Part shown: positions 55,458 through 64,000 of the stretch, piece after piece
How the letters are laid out: each line of letters begins with the position of its first letter
Position numbering within the stretch: position 1 is the first letter of the stretch
From: Rehaibacterium terrae
Lineage (GTDB): Bacteria; Pseudomonadota; Gammaproteobacteria; Xanthomonadales; Xanthomonadaceae
Assembly: GCF_014202935.1 (NCBI RefSeq)
Contig: NZ_JACHHX010000001.1
Coordinates: 62,001 to 126,000, forward strand
Direction of reading: 5' to 3'
DNA length: 64,000 nucleotides
The notes under the pieces: model-generated
What the model saw: the letters and a program-made list of their open reading frames with translations, nothing else
Databases searched by the model: none
Told to the model about the DNA's origin: nothing
Made by a program: the position numbers and the translations under genes

Positions 55458-57815
55458 TTATGGGGTGAGCGTGAGCCGGTGCCTGGCTTCGCCGGGCAGG
55501 AAGGGCGTGGCCTCGCCCTGCACCCAGGCGGCGTGGCCGGCGCCCCAGAACGGCGACAGCGGGTGGCCGCTCTGGCCGCCGGGCATGTGCAGGTAACCGT
55601 CGGCTTCGTGGCCGGGCGAAACCACCATGCGCTGCGAGGCGCCGAAGGCTGGTGCCTGCACGCGCGGCATGTTGCCGTCGCCGGGCAGTTCGTCGCCGGG
55701 CATGCACAGGTGCGGGCGGATGAAGCCGGGGATCGCGCCGGCCAGCGGGTGGCAGATGCGGGCGGTGTTGCGCTCGCCCCAGCGGCGCTGTTCGAGCGGG
55801 CCGAGTTTTTCCAGGTCGGCAATGGTCTGCGCGGCGGCCTCGGCGAACAGGGCCTCCCAGGTTTCGAAGCGTCTGGGCAGCAGGTGTGCCGGGCGTTGGG
55901 TGACCAGTTCCCAGGCGACGCCTTCGAGCTGTGGCAGATCGGGCATCACGAAGTCGTCGCCGAGTGCGACGCGCGCCGGGGCGCTCAGGCCCTTGGCGAT
56001 GCGGTCGAGCACGGCCAGCCGCCAGGTGCGCACCAGCCGGTAGCTCACCGCTTCGGGCGCGGCACGGCCCTCCCAGTCGCGCGCGGCCTCGGCCAGACGC
56101 GTGAGCGCGGCATCGTCCTGGGCCGCGGCGCGTTCGTGCAACAGGCGGTGCCAGCGTTCGAGGAACAGCGCGCGGTCGTCGAGCTGGATCGCCAGCAGGG
56201 CGTCCTCGTCGAAGCGCTCACGGGCGAACAGGGCGTCGCGGATCTGTTTCTGCCGCGCGCCGTGGGCGTAGCCGGCATCGCCGATCAGGCGCAGCGTCTC
56301 GCCGTCGGCGACGCGGGCGTTGGCGGTCCACAGGCGGCCATGCGCCGGATCGATCAGTTGCGGGGTCCGCGGTAGCCAGTCGCCCCAGTCGCAGCCGGCC
56401 AGCGGGTCGAGCGGCTGCTGCGGGTCACAGTCGCCGAGCCGCTGGGGAATGCGGCCGGCCAGCTTCCAGCCGATGCGGCCGTGGCGGTCGGCGACGACCA
56501 GGTTCTGCGCCGGGATGCCGATCCGGTCGGTGATGGCGACGGCCTGGTCGAGATCGCCGGCGCGGACCATTTCCAGCAGGCGCAGGTTCAGCGCACCGGG
56601 GCGGTGCGCAGTCCAGGCCAGCGCCAGGGCGTGGCCATCGCTGTCGACGTGCAGGATCGGGCCCCAGCGGGTTTCGCGCACTTCCAGCGCGACGGCGTTG
56701 CGGCCCTTCACGGCGATGGTTTCGTGGTGCACGCGAATCGCTTCGTCGCCCTCCGGCGTGCGGTAGCGACCATCGCCGGCCGGCGTCACCCGCACCCAGT
56801 CGAGCCAATCGCCGTAGCTGTTGGTGAAGCCCCAGGCGACATGGCCGTTGCTGCCGACCACGATGCCGGGCACGCCCGGCAGGCTGACGCCGGCGGCGTC
56901 GACGCGACCGGCCGGCGCGTGCGGGTCGGGATAGACCAGCCGCACACGGAACCAGATGTTGGGGGCGCGATGGCCCAGGTGCATGTCGTTGGCGACGATG
57001 GCGCGGCCGTCGGTGGTGAGCGCGCCGGCCACCGCCCAGTTGTTGCTGCCTGGTGCGGCCGGTTCGGAGTAGCGGACCGGCCCGTTTTCATCGGGCGCGG
57101 GCAGGGTGCGCAGGTCGATCTCGTCGGCGCCGGGCAGGGCGAGGTTGCCGCGCGGCGCGCCCATCAGCGGCGCATCCCATTCGGTGCCCTCGGCGGTGAG
57201 CAGGGCGTACAGCGGTGCCGGCAGATGCTGGCGCAACCGCCACAGCGCCAGCTCGCGGGTGTTCAGCTCGTCCTGCAGGTCGAAGAACATCGCGTAGGCG
57301 ACCAGGCCGCTGTCTTCGACGCGCCAGGGTTCGGGCCTGGCGCGCAGCAGCAGGTAGGGCCAGGGGCGCACGCGCAGCGCGGCGAGGCCGGCGTTGACAC
57401 CCTCCGCATAGGCCTCGATGGCTGGCGCCATGTCGCCGTTGACGGCGTCGAGGTCGTCGAGCAGGCGCTGACGCAGCCGGTGCAGACGGGCGGTACGGTC
57501 GCGTTCGAGCGCCAGCGGGCCGAGCAGCGCGGCCAGTTCCCCGGCGGCGGCGCGGCGCAGCAGGTCCATCTCGAAATAGCGCTCCTGCGCATGCACATAG
57601 CCGAGCGCGCGCAGGGCGTCGGCTTCGTTGCGCGCGGTGATGGTCGCCACGCCGTCGGCGTCGCGCTCGACGCTGACCGGGGCGGACAGCCCAGGCAGGG
57701 CCAGCTCGCCGTCGAGCGGCGCGAGGCTGCCGCGCAGCACGAAGGTGCCGACGGCGGCGATGACGACGGCGACGGCGAGCAGGGACAGCAGGCTGCGCTT
57801 GAGCCATGTACGCAT
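55458..57815 (-). CDS. Penicillin-acylase-family N-terminal-nucleophile hydrolase
   Basis: 785 residues with an N-terminal signal or membrane segment (LKRSLLSLLAVAVVIAAVG). The alpha chain starts with ISA-type sequence APVSVERDADGVATITARNEADALRALGYVHAQERYFEMDLLRR. The beta chain would begin at the serine of GSNNWAVAG (about residue 280), the autocatalytic cleavage site and nucleophile. HLGHRAPNIWF and SNGHVAWGFTNSYGD are the family's oxyanion and substrate motifs. Relatives hydrolyse penicillin G, acyl-homoserine lactones or other amides; the substrate cannot be told here. Confidence 0.9.
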   Translation of the reverse strand: MRTWLKRSLLSLLAVAVVIAAVGTFVLRGSLAPLDGELALPGLSAPVSVERDADGVATITARNEADALRALGYVHAQERYFEMDLLRRAAAGELAALLGPLALERDRTARLHRLRQRLLDDLDAVNGDMAPAIEAYAEGVNAGLAALRVRPWPYLLLRARPEPWRVEDSGLVAYAMFFDLQDELNTRELALWRLRQHLPAPLYALLTAEGTEWDAPLMGAPRGNLALPGADEIDLRTLPAPDENGPVRYSEPAAPGSNNWAVAGALTTDGRAIVANDMHLGHRAPNIWFRVRLVYPDPHAPAGRVDAAGVSLPGVPGIVVGSNGHVAWGFTNSYGDWLDWVRVTPAGDGRYRTPEGDEAIRVHHETIAVKGRNAVALEVRETRWGPILHVDSDGHALALAWTAHRPGALNLRLLEMVRAGDLDQAVAITDRIGIPAQNLVVADRHGRIGWKLAGRIPQRLGDCDPQQPLDPLAGCDWGDWLPRTPQLIDPAHGRLWTANARVADGETLRLIGDAGYAHGARQKQIRDALFARERFDEDALLAIQLDDRALFLERWHRLLHERAAAQDDAALTRLAEAARDWEGRAAPEAVSYRLVRTWRLAVLDRIAKGLSAPARVALGDDFVMPDLPQLEGVAWELVTQRPAHLLPRRFETWEALFAEAAAQTIADLEKLGPLEQRRWGERNTARICHPLAGAIPGFIRPHLCMPGDELPGDGNMPRVQAPAFGASQRMVVSPGHEADGYLHMPGGQSGHPLSPFWGAGHAAWVQGEATPFLPGEARHRLTLTP

Positions 57816-57915
57816 CGTTCGACTCCTGGCGTGCGAAAGGGACGATGGTAGCCGGGACGGGCCCCGGCGTCCGTGACCACTCCGCGCTCCTGTCAGCCTG
57901 CGCGCAAGACGCTGG

Positions 57916-57937
57916 ATCCCCGCTTTCGCGGGGATGA
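57916..57937. repeat. GGATCCCCGC/GCGGGGAT palindrome (REP-like)
   Basis: GATCCCCGCTTTCGCGGGGAT followed by GACGGGCATG. It shares the GGGATGACGG end with the palindrome at 13408-13429 and the half-copy at 17931-17941. Confidence 0.7.
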
Positions 57938-57952
57938 CGGGCATGTGAGGCT

Positions 57953-58021
<69 letters not shown>

Positions 58022-58023
58022 CC

Positions 58024-58686
58024 CTATCCCAACCGCTTGCGCAACCGGTAGGCCGCGGTGTGCAGGCGGGTGACGCCTTCTTCTCGGAACGAAGGCTCGC
58101 GGTCGAGGATGTCCACGCGCTGCTCCAGGGTGATCTGCCAGCCCGGTTCGAACAGGCGGTGGACTTCCGCCTCGTCGACGCTGAAGGGCGGGCCTTCCTT
58201 CTCGCCGGGCGGGTATTCGAGGGTGATCAGTAGAGTCATGCAGCCGGCGGGCAGGCGGGCGTACAGCTCGCGCACGTAGCGCTCGCGCAGGGCCGGTGGC
58301 AGGGCGATCAGGGCGGCGCGATCGTAGGCGGCGCGACAGTCGGCGAGGTCATCGGCGGTGAGCGCGAAGGCGTCGCCGACCAGCAGCTCGATGCCCTGGG
58401 CGCGGTAGCGGCGGAAGCGGCCATCCTCGACCACCTCGGGCGCCAGCCCCTGTTCGGCGAAGAATGCCTCCACCGCCGCGCGTGATAGTTCCACGCCGAG
58501 CACCTCGTGACCTTGTGCAGCCAGCCAGACCATGTCCAGGCTCTTGCCGCACAGCGGCACGAACACGCGGCTGCCGGGCGGCGCCTTCAGGCTCGCCCAG
58601 TGGCGTTCGAGCAGGCGGTTGGGCTCGGGCTGGTGCCAGCCGGTGCGGCCTTCGGCCCAGCGCTGCAGCCAATAGGCGGCGTCCAT
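58024..58686 (-). CDS. tpm: Thiopurine S-methyltransferase
   Basis: 220 residues, usual length. SAM-dependent methyltransferase of the TPMT family, which in bacteria also methylates selenium and tellurium oxyanions. N-terminal YWLQRWAEGRTGWHQPEPN, SAM site VFVPLCGKSLDMVWLAAQGH, VLGVELSRAAVEAFF, and YDRAALIALPPALRERYV are all family hallmarks. It begins two bases after the parC stop on the same strand and is therefore co-transcribed with parC. Confidence 0.93.
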   Translation of the reverse strand: MDAAYWLQRWAEGRTGWHQPEPNRLLERHWASLKAPPGSRVFVPLCGKSLDMVWLAAQGHEVLGVELSRAAVEAFFAEQGLAPEVVEDGRFRRYRAQGIELLVGDAFALTADDLADCRAAYDRAALIALPPALRERYVRELYARLPAGCMTLLITLEYPPGEKEGPPFSVDEAEVHRLFEPGWQITLEQRVDILDREPSFREEGVTRLHTAAYRLRKRLG

Positions 58687-58688
58687 GC

Positions 58689-60938
58689 TCAGCCCGCCTC
58701 GACGCCGTCCACGCGCTGGAAGCCGCGCGGCAGCAGGTGGCCACGCTGGGCGCGGGCGCCAGCGTAGGCCTGCAGGTCGCGCCAGCTCAGGGTGAGCTTG
58801 CGCTGGCCGCAGTACAGGGTGAGCTCGCCGCCCTCGCGCACGCTGGCGACGGCGGTGACCTTCTCCTCGCCCGATTTGAGCTTGGCCGGTGGGATCTGGA
58901 TCAGCTTGTTGCCCTTGCCCTTGTCCAGCTCGGGCAGCTCGGCGATCGGGAAGGCGAGCAGGTGGCCGGCCGAGGTGATGGCGACGACGAGGTCGGTCTT
59001 CGGATCGTTGACCGGTACCGGTGCCAGCACCTCGGCGTCCTTGTCGGCGTTGAGCAGCGCCTTGCCGGCCTTCTGGCGGCCGACGAAGTTCTCGAAGCGG
59101 GTGACGAAGCCGTAGCCATAGGATGTCGCCAGCAGGAAGCGCTGATCGTTCTCGCCGGTGGCGGCGCCGACGAAGCGGCTGCCGGCCGGCGGGGTGAAGC
59201 GACCGGTCAGCGGCTCGCCGTTGCCGCGTGCCGAGGGCAGGGTGTGCGCGGCGGTCGAATAGGCGCGGCCGGTGGAGTCGAGAAAGGCGGCTTGCCAGGT
59301 GGTGCGCCCGCGCACGGCGTGCAGCAGGCGGTCGCCCTCGCGGTAACTGAGGGCGGCGGCATCGACGTCATGCCCCTTGGCGGCGCGCACCCAGCCCTTT
59401 TCGGACAGCACGACGGTGAGCGGCTCGCTGGCGACCAGCTCGGTTTCGGAGAGCGCCTGCGCGGCGCGACGCTCGACCAGCGGCGAGCGTCGCGGATCGC
59501 CAAACCGCTTGGCGTCGGCCAGCAGCTCGTCCTTGATCAGTTTCTTCAGCTTGGCCTTGGAGTCGAGGGTGGCGATGAGCTTGTCGCGCTCCTTGGACAG
59601 CTCGTCCTGCTCGCCGCGGATCTTCATTTCCTCCAGCCGGGCGAGCTGCTTGAGCTTGGTTTCGAGGATGTACTCGGCCTGGTCCTCGCTCAGGCCGAAG
59701 CGCTGCATCAGCACCGGCTTGGGCTCGTCCTCGCTGCGGATGATGCGGATCACCTCGTCGAGGTTGAGGAAGGCGATGAGCAGACCTTCGAGCAGGTGCA
59801 GGCGGCGCTCGACCTTCTCCAGCCGGTGCCTGAGGCGGCGGGTGACGGTGTCGCTGCGGAACTGCAGCCATTCGCGCAGGAAGTCGCGCAGGTTCTTCAC
59901 TTGCGGGCGGCCGTCCAGGCCGATGATGTTGAAGTTGACCCGGAAGCTCTTCTCCAGGTCGGTGGTGGCGAACAGATGGCTCATCAGCCCGTCGTAGTCG
60001 ACCCGGCTGGAGCGCGGCACCAGCACCAGCCGCACCGGGTTGGCGTGGTCGGACTCGTCGCGCAGGTCCTCCAGCCACGGCAGTTTCTTGGCGCGCATTT
60101 GCTGGGCGATCTGTTCGAGGACCTTGCTGGGCGACACCTGGTAGGGCAGCGCGGTGACCACGAGATTGTTGCCCTCGCGCACCCAGGTGGCGCGGGCGCG
60201 CACGCTGCCGTTGCCGGTCTCGTACAGGGCGATCAGGTCGGCGCGCGGGGTGATGATCTCGGCCTCGGTCGGGAAGTCCGGGCCGCGCACGTGCTCGCAC
60301 AGCTCGCGCACGCTGGCGTCGGGCTGGTCGAGCAGGCGCACGCAGGCGCTGACGATCTCGTTGAGGTTGTGCGGCGGGATGTCGGTGGCCATGCCCACCG
60401 CGATGCCGGTGGTGCCGTTGAGCAGCAGGTGTGGCAGCCGCGCCGGCAGCCAGCTCGGCTCCTGCAGCGTGCCGTCGAAGTTGGGCGTCCAGTCGACCGT
60501 GCCCTGGCCCAGCTCGCCCAGCAGTACTTCGGCGATCGGGGTCAGTCTGGCTTCGGTGTAGCGCATCGCCGCGAACGACTTGGGGTCGTCGCTGGAGCCG
60601 AAGTTGCCCTGGCCCTCGATCAGCGGATAACGGTAGGAGAATGGCTGCGCCATCAGCACCAGCGCCTCGTAGCAGGCGCTGTCGCCGTGCGGATGGTATT
60701 TGCCGATCACGTCGCCGACGGTGCGGGCGGACTTCTTCGGCTTGGCCGAGGCATTCAGACCCAGCTCGCTCATCGAATAGATGATGCGGCGCTGCACTGG
60801 CTTGAGGCCGTCGCCGAGAAAGGGCAGGGCGCGGTCGAGTACCACGTACATCGAGTAGTCGAGGTAGGCGCGCTCGGCGTACTCGCGCAGCGGGATCTGC
60901 TCGAAGCCGTGGAAGGCGGGTCTGGCCAGGTCGGTCAT
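58689..60938 (-). CDS. parC: DNA topoisomerase IV subunit A
   Basis: 749 residues. Decatenates daughter chromosomes with ParE. The catalytic tyrosine is in [10 protein letters not shown]. The quinolone-resistance region reads [20 protein letters not shown], with the serine and glutamate that are mutated in resistant strains still wild-type. The N-terminal [26 protein letters not shown] and [18 protein letters not shown] fit ParC; the C-terminal part is shorter than in GyrA and lacks the GyrA box, as expected for ParC. First gene of parC-tpm. Confidence 0.96.
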   Translation of the reverse strand: MTDLARPAFHGFEQIPLREYAERAYLDYSMYVVLDRALPFLGDGLKPVQRRIIYSMSELGLNASAKPKKSARTVGDVIGKYHPHGDSACYEALVLMAQPFSYRYPLIEGQGNFGSSDDPKSFAAMRYTEARLTPIAEVLLGELGQGTVDWTPNFDGTLQEPSWLPARLPHLLLNGTTGIAVGMATDIPPHNLNEIVSACVRLLDQPDASVRELCEHVRGPDFPTEAEIITPRADLIALYETGNGSVRARATWVREGNNLVVTALPYQVSPSKVLEQIAQQMRAKKLPWLEDLRDESDHANPVRLVLVPRSSRVDYDGLMSHLFATTDLEKSFRVNFNIIGLDGRPQVKNLRDFLREWLQFRSDTVTRRLRHRLEKVERRLHLLEGLLIAFLNLDEVIRIIRSEDEPKPVLMQRFGLSEDQAEYILETKLKQLARLEEMKIRGEQDELSKERDKLIATLDSKAKLKKLIKDELLADAKRFGDPRRSPLVERRAAQALSETELVASEPLTVVLSEKGWVRAAKGHDVDAAALSYREGDRLLHAVRGRTTWQAAFLDSTGRAYSTAAHTLPSARGNGEPLTGRFTPPAGSRFVGAATGENDQRFLLATSYGYGFVTRFENFVGRQKAGKALLNADKDAEVLAPVPVNDPKTDLVVAITSAGHLLAFPIAELPELDKGKGNKLIQIPPAKLKSGEEKVTAVASVREGGELTLYCGQRKLTLSWRDLQAYAGARAQRGHLLPRGFQRVDGVEAG

Positions 60939-61162
60939 GGACGAAGCGGGGTACGGCGGGGGAAAAGGGGGATTCTACCCCTTCCGCCGCGCCGCTCCGC
61001 GCGGCCGGGCCGCGTGTGGCCGGCGCCAGCGGGCGGCCGCGTTGGCTCGGGTGGGAACGACCCGGCCTGCACATCGGCGTTGCGTCCACCGCGCCGCGAT
61101 GACCGACGGCCGCCGCCGCTGCCGTCCTTGCAGCCTCGTAACGACGAGAAGAGGAAGAGACG

Positions 61163-61861
61163 ATGAAACGCATCCTTGGCCTCGGCTTCGTCCTGCTGCT
61201 GGCAGCCACTGCCGCACCGTCGATGGCGGCATCGGGCGACGCGGTGAGCGTGGACCCGGTGACCCATCAGGTGGTGCTGGAGAACGGGCACGTGCGCGTG
61301 CTGCAGGTGATGGCGGCGCCTGGCGCGTCGGCGGCGATGCACTCGCATCCGCCGATGGTGGCGGTCAGCCTGGGCACGGCGCGGCTGCGCATGAAGGCGC
61401 CCGATGGCGCGAGCTCCATCCTCGACCTGCATCCCGGACAGGTGCTCTGGCTGGATCCGCTGGAGCATGCCTGGGAGCTGCTCGCTGGCGACATGCACGT
61501 GATTGCGGTCGAGCTCAAGGGTGCGCCCACGGCAGACGCGCCGTTGCCGCCGCACGAGCCGGTGGCGGTCGATCCGGTCAACCACCACGTGTTGTTCGAC
61601 AACGACCACGTGCGCGTCTTCGACGTGCTGGCGACGCCGGGCGGCAGCAGCCCGATGCATCGGCATCCGCCGTTCCTGCTGGTGTCGCTGGACGCGGCGC
61701 GGCTGCGGATGACCCTGCCCGACGGCAGCCGGCCGGTGTTCGACCTGCATCCGGGGCAGGTGCTGTGGCTGGAGGACGCCGAGCACGCCTGGGCGCTGCT
61801 CGCCGGCCGCGCGCACGTGGTGGCGGTGGAAGTGAAGTCGGCCCGCGCGCAGGCGCCTTGA
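61163..61861 (+). CDS. Secreted bicupin made of two near-identical tandem cupin domains
   Basis: 232 residues with a signal peptide (MKRILGLGFVLLLAATAAPSM, cleavage about residue 22). Residues about 28-119 and about 131-222 are two copies of the same unit, each VxVDPVxHxVxxxNxHVRV, then GASAAMHSHPP or GGSSPMHRHPP, LDLHPGQVLWL / FDLHPGQVLWL and HAWxLLAG. The repeated histidines (HSHPP, HRHPP, EHAW) are likely metal ligands. A GAAGAGGAAGAG ribosome site precedes ATG 61163. The substrate is unknown; the domain repeats show about half or more identity by eye. Confidence 0.85.
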   Translation: MKRILGLGFVLLLAATAAPSMAASGDAVSVDPVTHQVVLENGHVRVLQVMAAPGASAAMHSHPPMVAVSLGTARLRMKAPDGASSILDLHPGQVLWLDPLEHAWELLAGDMHVIAVELKGAPTADAPLPPHEPVAVDPVNHHVLFDNDHVRVFDVLATPGGSSPMHRHPPFLLVSLDAARLRMTLPDGSRPVFDLHPGQVLWLEDAEHAWALLAGRAHVVAVEVKSARAQAP

Positions 61862-61912
61862 GCCGGGCGCCGCCGCGACGCCCGTGCGGCGCCGCGGCGG
61901 CACGGGAGCGGC

Positions 61913-62701
61913 TCAGCGCTCCGCACCCTCGGGGGCCACCAGATCGCGGTAGGCGTGCCAGGTGGCGTGGCCGAGCAGCGGGTAGATCACCAGCATGCCG
62001 ACCAGCAAGGTGGCGAAGCCGAGCGCGATCAGCCCGACCAGCAGTGCGCCCCAGACCAGCACTGCGGGCAGGTTGGCGATGGTCGCGCGCACGCTGGTGC
62101 GCATGGCGGCGTCGGCGGTGGCGTGGCGGTCGAGGATCAGCGGCACCGACACCAGCGCCAGCGCCAGCACCAGGCTGGCGAGTGCGCCGCCGACGGCGAA
62201 GTAGGCGACGACCTGGCCGAGCGTGAGCTTGGCCAGCGCATTGTCCCACAGCGTCATGCCGATCTCGGGGGCGACGTTGCCGAGCGCCAGGCGCAGGATG
62301 AAGCCGGACAGGATGTACCAGATCAGGCCAATGCCGATCAGCGCGCCGGCGAAATCGAGCATGGCGCTGCGGTTGCGGGTGAGCCCTTCGAGCGAGGCGT
62401 CGAAGCTCGCCGGCTCGCCGCGGTCGCGGCGACGGGACAGTTCGCACAGGCCGGTGGCCAGGATCGGGCCGATCAGCAGGAAGCCGGACACTGCTGCGGC
62501 GATGAAATAGGGGTGGCTGGTGAGGGCGAAGATCAGCCAGCCCATGCCGGTGACCAGCAGGCCGTAGATCAGGCTCGGTCCGCGGTGCTGCTTGAAGTCC
62601 TCCCACCCGCGTGCGACCCAGTCCAGCGGCCGCAAGGCCGGGACGGTGCGCACTTCGAACGGCTGACGGGTCGCCTCTTGCGTGCTGCTGATGCTGATCA
62701 T
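61913..62701 (-). CDS. DUF2189 integral membrane protein
   Basis: 262 residues. The N-terminal part has the DUF2189 signature RPLDWVARGWEDFKQH, then six hydrophobic segments between about residues 45 and 245, and the ending LGHATWHAYRDLV. A short polar N-terminus of about 27 residues is cytoplasmic. Function unknown, often linked to cytochrome c oxidase assembly genes, but no such gene is nearby. Start ATG 62701. Confidence 0.88.
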   Translation of the reverse strand: MISISSTQEATRQPFEVRTVPALRPLDWVARGWEDFKQHRGPSLIYGLLVTGMGWLIFALTSHPYFIAAAVSGFLLIGPILATGLCELSRRRDRGEPASFDASLEGLTRNRSAMLDFAGALIGIGLIWYILSGFILRLALGNVAPEIGMTLWDNALAKLTLGQVVAYFAVGGALASLVLALALVSVPLILDRHATADAAMRTSVRATIANLPAVLVWGALLVGLIALGFATLLVGMLVIYPLLGHATWHAYRDLVAPEGAER

Positions 62702-62970
62702 CGTCGTCTCCCGGTGGCGCTGCGTTGTCTCCGACCGGCGCGCCTGCCCGATGCGCCGGCCGGCCTCGGCCCGTCCCGCGGAGCGCGACCGGCGGACGGG
62801 CCGGGGCCGTGGCTCCACGATACTCCCGCCGCGGCTGCGCGGCACCCTGCGGTCGTCGCGCCGTGGCGGCCGACGGACACCACGGTTCGACCGCGCGGTG
62901 CGCGGCCGGTTCGCCGCTGCGGCCCCACCGCGCTATGGTGGGCGGCGGTTCACGCGCCCCGGGAGCCGCC

Positions 62971-64000
62971 GTGAAGGCATCCGCACTGGCATCGGTCTCG
63001 GCCCTGCTCACGGGGATGGCGATCCTGCTGGCCGGCTCCGGGATGGTCGGCACGTTGCTCGGCCTGCGCGCGCATCTGGAGGGTTTTTCCGACTTTGCCG
63101 TCGGCGTGGTGATGTCGGCCTTCTTCCTCGGCTACGTGGCGGGCGCGTTCGTCTGCCCGCCGCTGATCCGGCGGGTCGGCCACATCCGCGCCTTCGCCGC
63201 GATGGCCTCGCTCTCGGCCGCGGTCAGCCTGCTCTACGGCCTGGCCGTGGATCCGGTCGCCTGGTGGCTGCTGCGGCTGGTCAACGGCATCGCGCTGGTC
63301 GGGCTGTACATGGTGGTGGAGAGCTGGCTCGGCGCGCAGGTGGAGGAGGGGCGTGGGCAGGTCTTCGCGGTCTACATGATGGCCAGCCTGCTGGCGCTGG
63401 CCGCGGGGCAGGGCCTGGTGCTGGTGTATGGGCCGGGCGAGCTGGCCTCGTTCGCGCTGGTGGCGGTGCTGTTCTCGCTCGGGCTGATCCCGATCGCGAT
63501 GACCCGCGCGGTGGCGCCCACGCCGGTCCAGACGCCGCATCTGTCGCTCGGCCGGCTGTACCGGGCGGTGCCGACCGGTGTGCTCGGGGCTGGCTTTTCC
63601 GGCATGGTCACCGGCGCGTTCTGGGGCCTGGCGGCGGTCTATGCCGCCGGTCGCGGACTGGACGATGGCGGGGTGGCGGCCTTCATCGCGGCCACCATCC
63701 TGGGTGGTGCGCTGCTGCAATGGCCGATCGGCAGGCTGTCCGACCACCGCGACCGCCGCCGCGTGCTGCTGGTCGTGGCGCTGCTGGCGGCGCTGGCCGC
63801 GCTGGCGATGCTGTCGCTGGGCGATGCCGCGCCGCGCGCGCTGCTGCTGGCAGGCGCGGTTTACGGCGGGCTGTCGTTCTCGCTGTACGGCTTGTCGGTG
63901 GCGCAGACCCACGACCGCCTGCAGCGCGTCGAGGCGCTGCAGGCGACGCAGGGCCTGCTGCTGGTGAACGGCATTGGCGCCACCCTCGGCCCGCTGCTGG
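62971..64000 (+). CDS. MFS permease (YcaD-like), truncated by the window end
   Basis: 343 codons seen, no stop before 64000, so the gene continues. GTG start at 62971 with GGGAG 5 bases upstream. At least ten hydrophobic segments. The loop 2-3 motif reads GYVAGAFVCPPLIRRVGHIRAF, and the second half repeats it as LQWPIGRLSDHRDRRRVLLV, the classical MFS signatures. GMVTGAFWGLAAVYAAGRG and VVESWLGAQV resemble the YcaD family. Substrate unknown. Confidence 0.87.
   Translation, partial: MKASALASVSALLTGMAILLAGSGMVGTLLGLRAHLEGFSDFAVGVVMSAFFLGYVAGAFVCPPLIRRVGHIRAFAAMASLSAAVSLLYGLAVDPVAWWLLRLVNGIALVGLYMVVESWLGAQVEEGRGQVFAVYMMASLLALAAGQGLVLVYGPGELASFALVAVLFSLGLIPIAMTRAVAPTPVQTPHLSLGRLYRAVPTGVLGAGFSGMVTGAFWGLAAVYAAGRGLDDGGVAAFIAATILGGALLQWPIGRLSDHRDRRRVLLVVALLAALAALAMLSLGDAAPRALLLAGAVYGGLSFSLYGLSVAQTHDRLQRVEALQATQGLLLVNGIGATLGPLL

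Noticed and set aside
54554-56375. Long open frames across 54.5-56.4 kb on both strands
   Set aside because: They cross the hairpin repeats, have arginine/alanine/proline-rich compositions typical of GC-rich shadow frames, and overlap the genuine penicillin-acylase gene.

Overview
This is 64 kb of ordinary chromosome from a GC-rich gammaproteobacterium, most likely of the Lysobacteraceae (Xanthomonadaceae) in the broad sense. The evidence is an XanB2-type chorismatase beside hemB and aroE, a SAM-I riboswitch in front of a metX-metB-hom operon, an sRNA candidate with C-rich loops after polA, hook-like intergenic repeats carrying GTAGGAGCGGC, and many secreted peptidases. I see no prophage, insertion sequence with a transposase, CRISPR array, tRNA or rRNA gene, or defence island. 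Base composition looks even throughout. Genus assignment is not possible from reading alone.

Layout. 1-5.2 kb: the end of an acetyl-CoA-synthetase-like ligase converges on a methionine operon (metX, metB, hom, minus strand) with a promoter and SAM-I riboswitch. 5.4-7.6 kb: a small membrane protein, rpmB-rpmG with promoter and terminator, and a sugar-nucleotide epimerase. 7.6-10.5 kb: rsmG-parA-parB and a short SPFH protein. 10.7-14 kb: a putative zinc-import operon (ZrgA-like protein, ABC ATPase, permease, DUF3299) behind a Zur-box-like palindrome. 14-17.8 kb: xanB2, hemB, aroE, a cysteine-cluster protein and a gamma-carbonic-anhydrase-like protein. 18-28 kb: an aldehyde dehydrogenase, a tricorn-like protease, a lipoprotein, oligopeptidase A, a secreted unknown, threonine aldolase and exonuclease III. 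28-33 kb: a signalling operon of histidine kinase, single-domain receiver and a receiver-PAS-GAF-GGDEF-EAL protein whose GGDEF motif is degenerate. 33-41 kb: an S9 peptidase, two SDR enzymes, an enoyl-reductase-like protein, a small membrane protein and UvrD. 41-44 kb: a TRAP transporter with its binding protein facing its two membrane subunits. 44-51 kb: DUF2782, polA, an sRNA candidate, hemF and an S9 peptidase. 51-58 kb: a second tricorn-like protease, 1.06 kb of nested hairpin repeats and a penicillin-acylase-family enzyme. 58-64 kb: tpm, parC, a duplicated cupin, DUF2189 and the start of an MFS permease.

How they fit together. The six large hydrolases (two tricorn-like, two S9, PrlC, penicillin acylase type) suggest growth on peptides. 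Regulation is visible at three RNA or operator sites: the SAM-I riboswitch, the Zur-box candidate and the C-rich-loop sRNA. No wholly new multi-gene system is apparent; the most interesting signals are the sRNA candidate, the zinc operon and the composite hairpin region at 54.4-55.5 kb.
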